Assembly: GCA_039105265.1 (NCBI GenBank)
Contig: JAPFFF010000009.1
Location: forward strand, 1,364,001 to 1,428,000
Length of the DNA stretch: 64,000 bases
From: Tritrichomonas musculus
Lineage: Eukaryota > Parabasalia > Tritrichomonadida > Tritrichomonadidae
Reading direction: 5' to 3'
This document shows, piece by piece, positions 61,075 through 64,000 of this stretch. Below the pieces are notes generated by a model. It made no database searches and was not told the DNA's origin. It worked only from the letters and a program-made list of their open reading frames with translations. The position numbers and the translations under genes are program-made. Position 1 is the first letter of the stretch; each line of letters starts with the position of its first letter.

Positions 61075-61956
61075 TCAGTCATTAATTTTTCGTTTCAATA
61101 GTTTCGGAACTGAATTTACATAATCGCCATCATAAGTGTCAACAATTATTTGCTTATGAAACTTACTACATTTAACATAATCATTAAAATTGCTTAGATG
61201 CTCATCATCTGTTAACAATTTCCAATTTATATTAAGCTCATTTCTTTCTTTCATCTTTTTGTACTAATGTATTTTTGTATTTCATTCGTTAACTCATATC
61301 CAAAAGGAATGCTCTTTTATTTTTTATCATTCAGTGGATTTTTACCAGTAAGTTCGGTTGCTTTAATACAAGAACTTTTGTTAGCTTTCACGTCCCAAGA
61401 AACAAAGGCCGCTTTGATGCAAAAGTTTTGAAGCTGTCCAGTATTATTTTCATTAATGTTGAAATCCTTTATTAGTTTCTTCAAGATGTAAGAAAATAAG
61501 GATTTCATTGGTGATCATATGCCAACATCAAACAACTGGGTAAGATGTGAAGTGCGGGCTGGGATCATGAATAAGCCTATATTGTGCTGTTTAAACATTT
61601 TGATGGCCACAGGACATTCACGTGACTTGTGGCCGTCAATTATAAGTATTGCAACTGTATCTTCGACATTCAGATATCAACATTCAATTGAGTTTTCAAT
61701 GACATACTTTGTTTAGAGAAAAAAACATCTACTTCAGAGAGAAGAGGTATATAACCACAAAGATAACCTTTTACCCAGTTCAACGATAATGATGATCTCT
61801 TTAAACAAGTTTGAATTGTTTGCATGAAAGTGAATCAATTGCATTTTTTTCAGTTTTATAAAGATCTCTTATTTTTTTGTATGATTTTCCATCTAGTTTT
61901 TGCTCGATGATCCAGATTTGTAATTCACGAAAAAATTCTTTACCTAAATGTTCCAT
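61075..61956 (-). pseudogene. pogo-like DDE_1 transposase, internally deleted
   Basis: From ATG 61956 the minus strand encodes an N-terminal helix-turn-helix-like stretch (MEHLGKEFFRELQIWIIEQK, then LDGKSYKKIRDLYKTEKN). It then jumps to the second catalytic Asp block AILIIDGHKSRECPVAIKM and IPARTSHLTQLFDVGI (pogo family: PxHTSHxxQPLDV). After a short gap it runs open (PLKSLFSYILKKLI; then VKCSKFHKQIIVDTYDGDYV) to a TGA at 61075. The first catalytic Asp region is missing, so about a third of the gene is deleted, with further small breaks. Confidence 0.75.
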
Positions 61957-62349
61957 CTTGGTCTTTGAAGTTTTTTATGTCTACTTTGTCACTTTTTGAA
62001 ATCAATAAAAGTTCTCAATTTTATTCCCGAATAGTGGTTAAATAAAGTTTTCAATTTTGAAATATAAAACTAAATTGTATAGTTTATAATGGTAATAAAA
62101 ACCGTTGTTCGGGAAAAAATAGTTAACGTTATATATTAAGAAATTCCTTGCAGAAAATATATCTTAGATTGAGAGATTACTAGCAGCTAATAACATCAAC
62201 GTTAACAAGAGATATATTTGGCCAACGTAAATTAACAATGCATGTGAGTACTTTAAACAGTACATTAAAGTTGCATGGATGAAGGCGATTATGTAACTAC
62301 ATAGTTTTGTGTTATGGATGAAGGCTAGCCAGTTCTTACCAACCAATTT
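61957..62349. other. spacer
   Basis: 393 bp without a supported gene. Composition becomes less AT-rich from about 62150. Confidence 0.4.
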
Positions 62350-62889
62350 TTAGTTATCTATAATGCCCATCATTACGGAACTTTCCATGACATAATCGTT
62401 ATTATCTATTAGATACTGGATAACCTCCTCTTTGTTAATAACGCCAGCGAAGTCTTGCGTGAAGTCGATATTGTTAAAGTAGATACCTTCATCGTTAAAA
62501 TATTTAATAGCTTCTTCGCTAGTAATTAATGCCAATACTTGAATTCTTGGTAATGCAACCTTAAATGTATATTCTGTATGGAATTTGGAGAGATATTCTA
62601 CAGGAACCATATTATAAAAGATAATATTATTACAGAATCTCTCACTTAATAGATTAAGTTTATTGTTGTTATGAGCTCCTTCGGTATAGTCTATAATGGT
62701 TATATCGTTCCAGTAAATCGTTTTCGTAATATTATATAGCATTGTTTTTGGTCTAACGTTCTTGCCCTGTACATGCTTTAATGGATTTGTTATAATATCT
62801 GGACAAATATCGTTAAGAGTAATAACTTTATGGTTTTGGAAATCTAGTTCGAGTAACTTTGCTTCTTCTTTGCTGCTCTTTGTTTTCAT
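62350..62889 (-). CDS. unassigned 179-aa protein
   Basis: 179 aa from ATG 62889 with protein-like composition (TIIDYTEGAHNNNKLNLLSE; INKEEVIQYLIDNNDYVMES). No signal peptide, membrane segment or catalytic motif. I do not recognise a family. Base composition of this stretch is richer in GC than the host genes to the left, and coding-like scraps continue to the window end, so it may belong to a repeated or acquired element. Confidence 0.45.
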   Translation of the reverse strand: MKTKSSKEEAKLLELDFQNHKVITLNDICPDIITNPLKHVQGKNVRPKTMLYNITKTIYWNDITIIDYTEGAHNNNKLNLLSERFCNNIIFYNMVPVEYLSKFHTEYTFKVALPRIQVLALITSEEAIKYFNDEGIYFNNIDFTQDFAGVINKEEVIQYLIDNNDYVMESSVMMGIIDN

Positions 62890-64000
62890 TTACAGAAAAA
62901 AGATAATTGCACGGATGAACTTGTACATGCTCAATACAATAGTAGGAATTAAACAGATAAATTAAAATAGGTTTAGAATAATCCTATTATTAGAATAGTT
63001 AGATGTTGTAGATGGATCATTCACGTTATATAGGTTTATACAGTTCGTTGGTGATATTGTTTGTTAATGATAGAATCTCAGCTGTACGCTCCAAAAATAG
63101 TAGACCTAAGGCGCAGGTGCTCCTATGCAAGTGCTCAATCAAGAGGTCTTATGAAATTAAAAAATAATTTTCATAGTCTAACCAAAATATACTATCGACA
63201 TCAATTTTTACGTTAGTATTGACTTGGATATCATCTATTGATCTAACATTCACAGAAACATAAACATAGATAATGCCATATAACTATCTATCTCTTTTTG
63301 AGCCGGTTCTGAGTAATCAACAATTACATCTATTTTACGATCACTATTTTTTATGGATTTGAAATATTTATCTCTCATTTAATTGAAACCAAAAATAAAC
63401 ATTCACTTTCTTTCAATATCAGAGAATTCATCCGAATCGAAAGCTCCACATGGTTTGATCCATTTATTGGTTAACACTAAACAAAGCTCCACATAGTTAG
63501 ATCATCATATTGTAGTATTTGATTACGGTATCAAGATTGAACTCAGGATTGCAGTTCGTTTCATCGAGATATTCACGAAATGATGTCGATGAGTTATTCG
63601 AATCAGATAGTCATCTATGATTCGATAGTGTCGATTGTTTGGGTGGTGAATCCAATTTCGACCATCATATTATCAACATGAGATTCGGTTAAAAAAATAG
63701 TTTGAAATGAAAGTAGGGAAATTTACGATTTAGTAGTAGTGATCTTAAATTTGACTATTATAAATGATTATAGGTGTTGGAAGTAGCTGATTTAATCGTT
63801 AAACTGCTACCGATACTCCGTATACTCCACCCAGTCCAACATATCAATTGCTGAACTGCAATCAATGTGTTCTTCCAAATATAGAACGTATGAAACTTTC
63901 GAATTTTGGAGATATGATTCGAAATTGATATATTATAATTATTGGGAGTAAATATTATCAAATATAAATTTTGAGCAAAATCGTGGCGTTGGTTTTTTCG
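62890..64000. other. decayed coding-like sequence of different composition
   Basis: No intact gene. Minus-strand scraps such as TSFREYLDETNCNPEFNLDT near 63500-63600 look like former coding sequence. The element or family could not be identified. Confidence 0.35.

Noticed and set aside
62350-64000. Possibility that the right-end remnants derive from a large virus-like element
   Set aside because: No capsid, polymerase, integrase or protease motif could be recognised, so no such family is claimed.

Overview
The window is strongly AT-rich nuclear DNA of a protist, most likely a trichomonad (Tritrichomonas-like). The reasons are: intron-less genes packed close together; a trichomonad-type initiator (TCA followed by C or T) about 9-14 nt upstream of many start codons; stop codons running into TAAA; short intergenic spaces; and a heavy load of DNA transposons (Kolobok, P-like, Tc1/mariner, pogo, hAT-like ends). 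The species call is inference, because no rRNA or marker database could be searched.

Layout. 1-1101: the 5' part of a beta-tubulin gene (minus strand, cut by the window edge). 2254-10732: a stack of nested DNA transposons inside one hAT-like shell with 8-bp target duplications. It holds a whole-looking Kolobok-like element, a second frameshifted Kolobok-like transposase, three related TTAA MITEs (one inside another) and an internally deleted mariner. 10733-13312: a graveyard of pogo-like fragments. 13321-21944: an 8.6-kb unit with perfect 17-bp inverted ends and an 8-bp target duplication, carrying two divergent P-superfamily transposase genes (one with a stop, one open) and a 498-bp MITE. 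21952-60272: host gene territory. It runs: a large helical protein lacking its start, tRNA-Asp, a J-domain/thioredoxin-like ER protein, a Wntless/GOST-like membrane protein, a coiled-coil protein, a Rab GTPase, a Sel1-repeat protein, a long single-alpha-helix protein, a small basic protein, two armadillo-like proteins, a bacterial-type UPF0371/DUF1846 protein, a small coiled-coil protein, an OB-fold-like protein cut by a TTAA element, a GRP170-like chaperone, a third armadillo-like protein, a Bre1-like RING ligase, a Sen2-like tRNA-splicing endonuclease subunit, a PCI-domain protein, a small PMP3-like membrane protein and a CLN3-like transporter. 60273-64000: AT-rich spacer, an internally deleted pogo copy, and a stretch of different composition with an unassigned 179-aa ORF.

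Themes. The host genes are mainly housekeeping: ER folding (J-protein and GRP170-like chaperone), endomembrane traffic (Rab, CLN3, Wntless-like), tRNA maturation (tRNA-Asp, Sen2-like), and chromatin or ubiquitin pathways (Bre1-like, PCI). There is no operon logic. Adjacent genes alternate strand and each appears to have its own initiator.

Most notable are the P-like unit with two divergent transposase paralogs, the nested Kolobok/MITE stack, three long ORFs with no in-frame ATG near their 5' end (two of them starting exactly at a transposon boundary), and the likely laterally acquired UPF0371 gene. I found no retrovirus-like or clearly virus-derived element.
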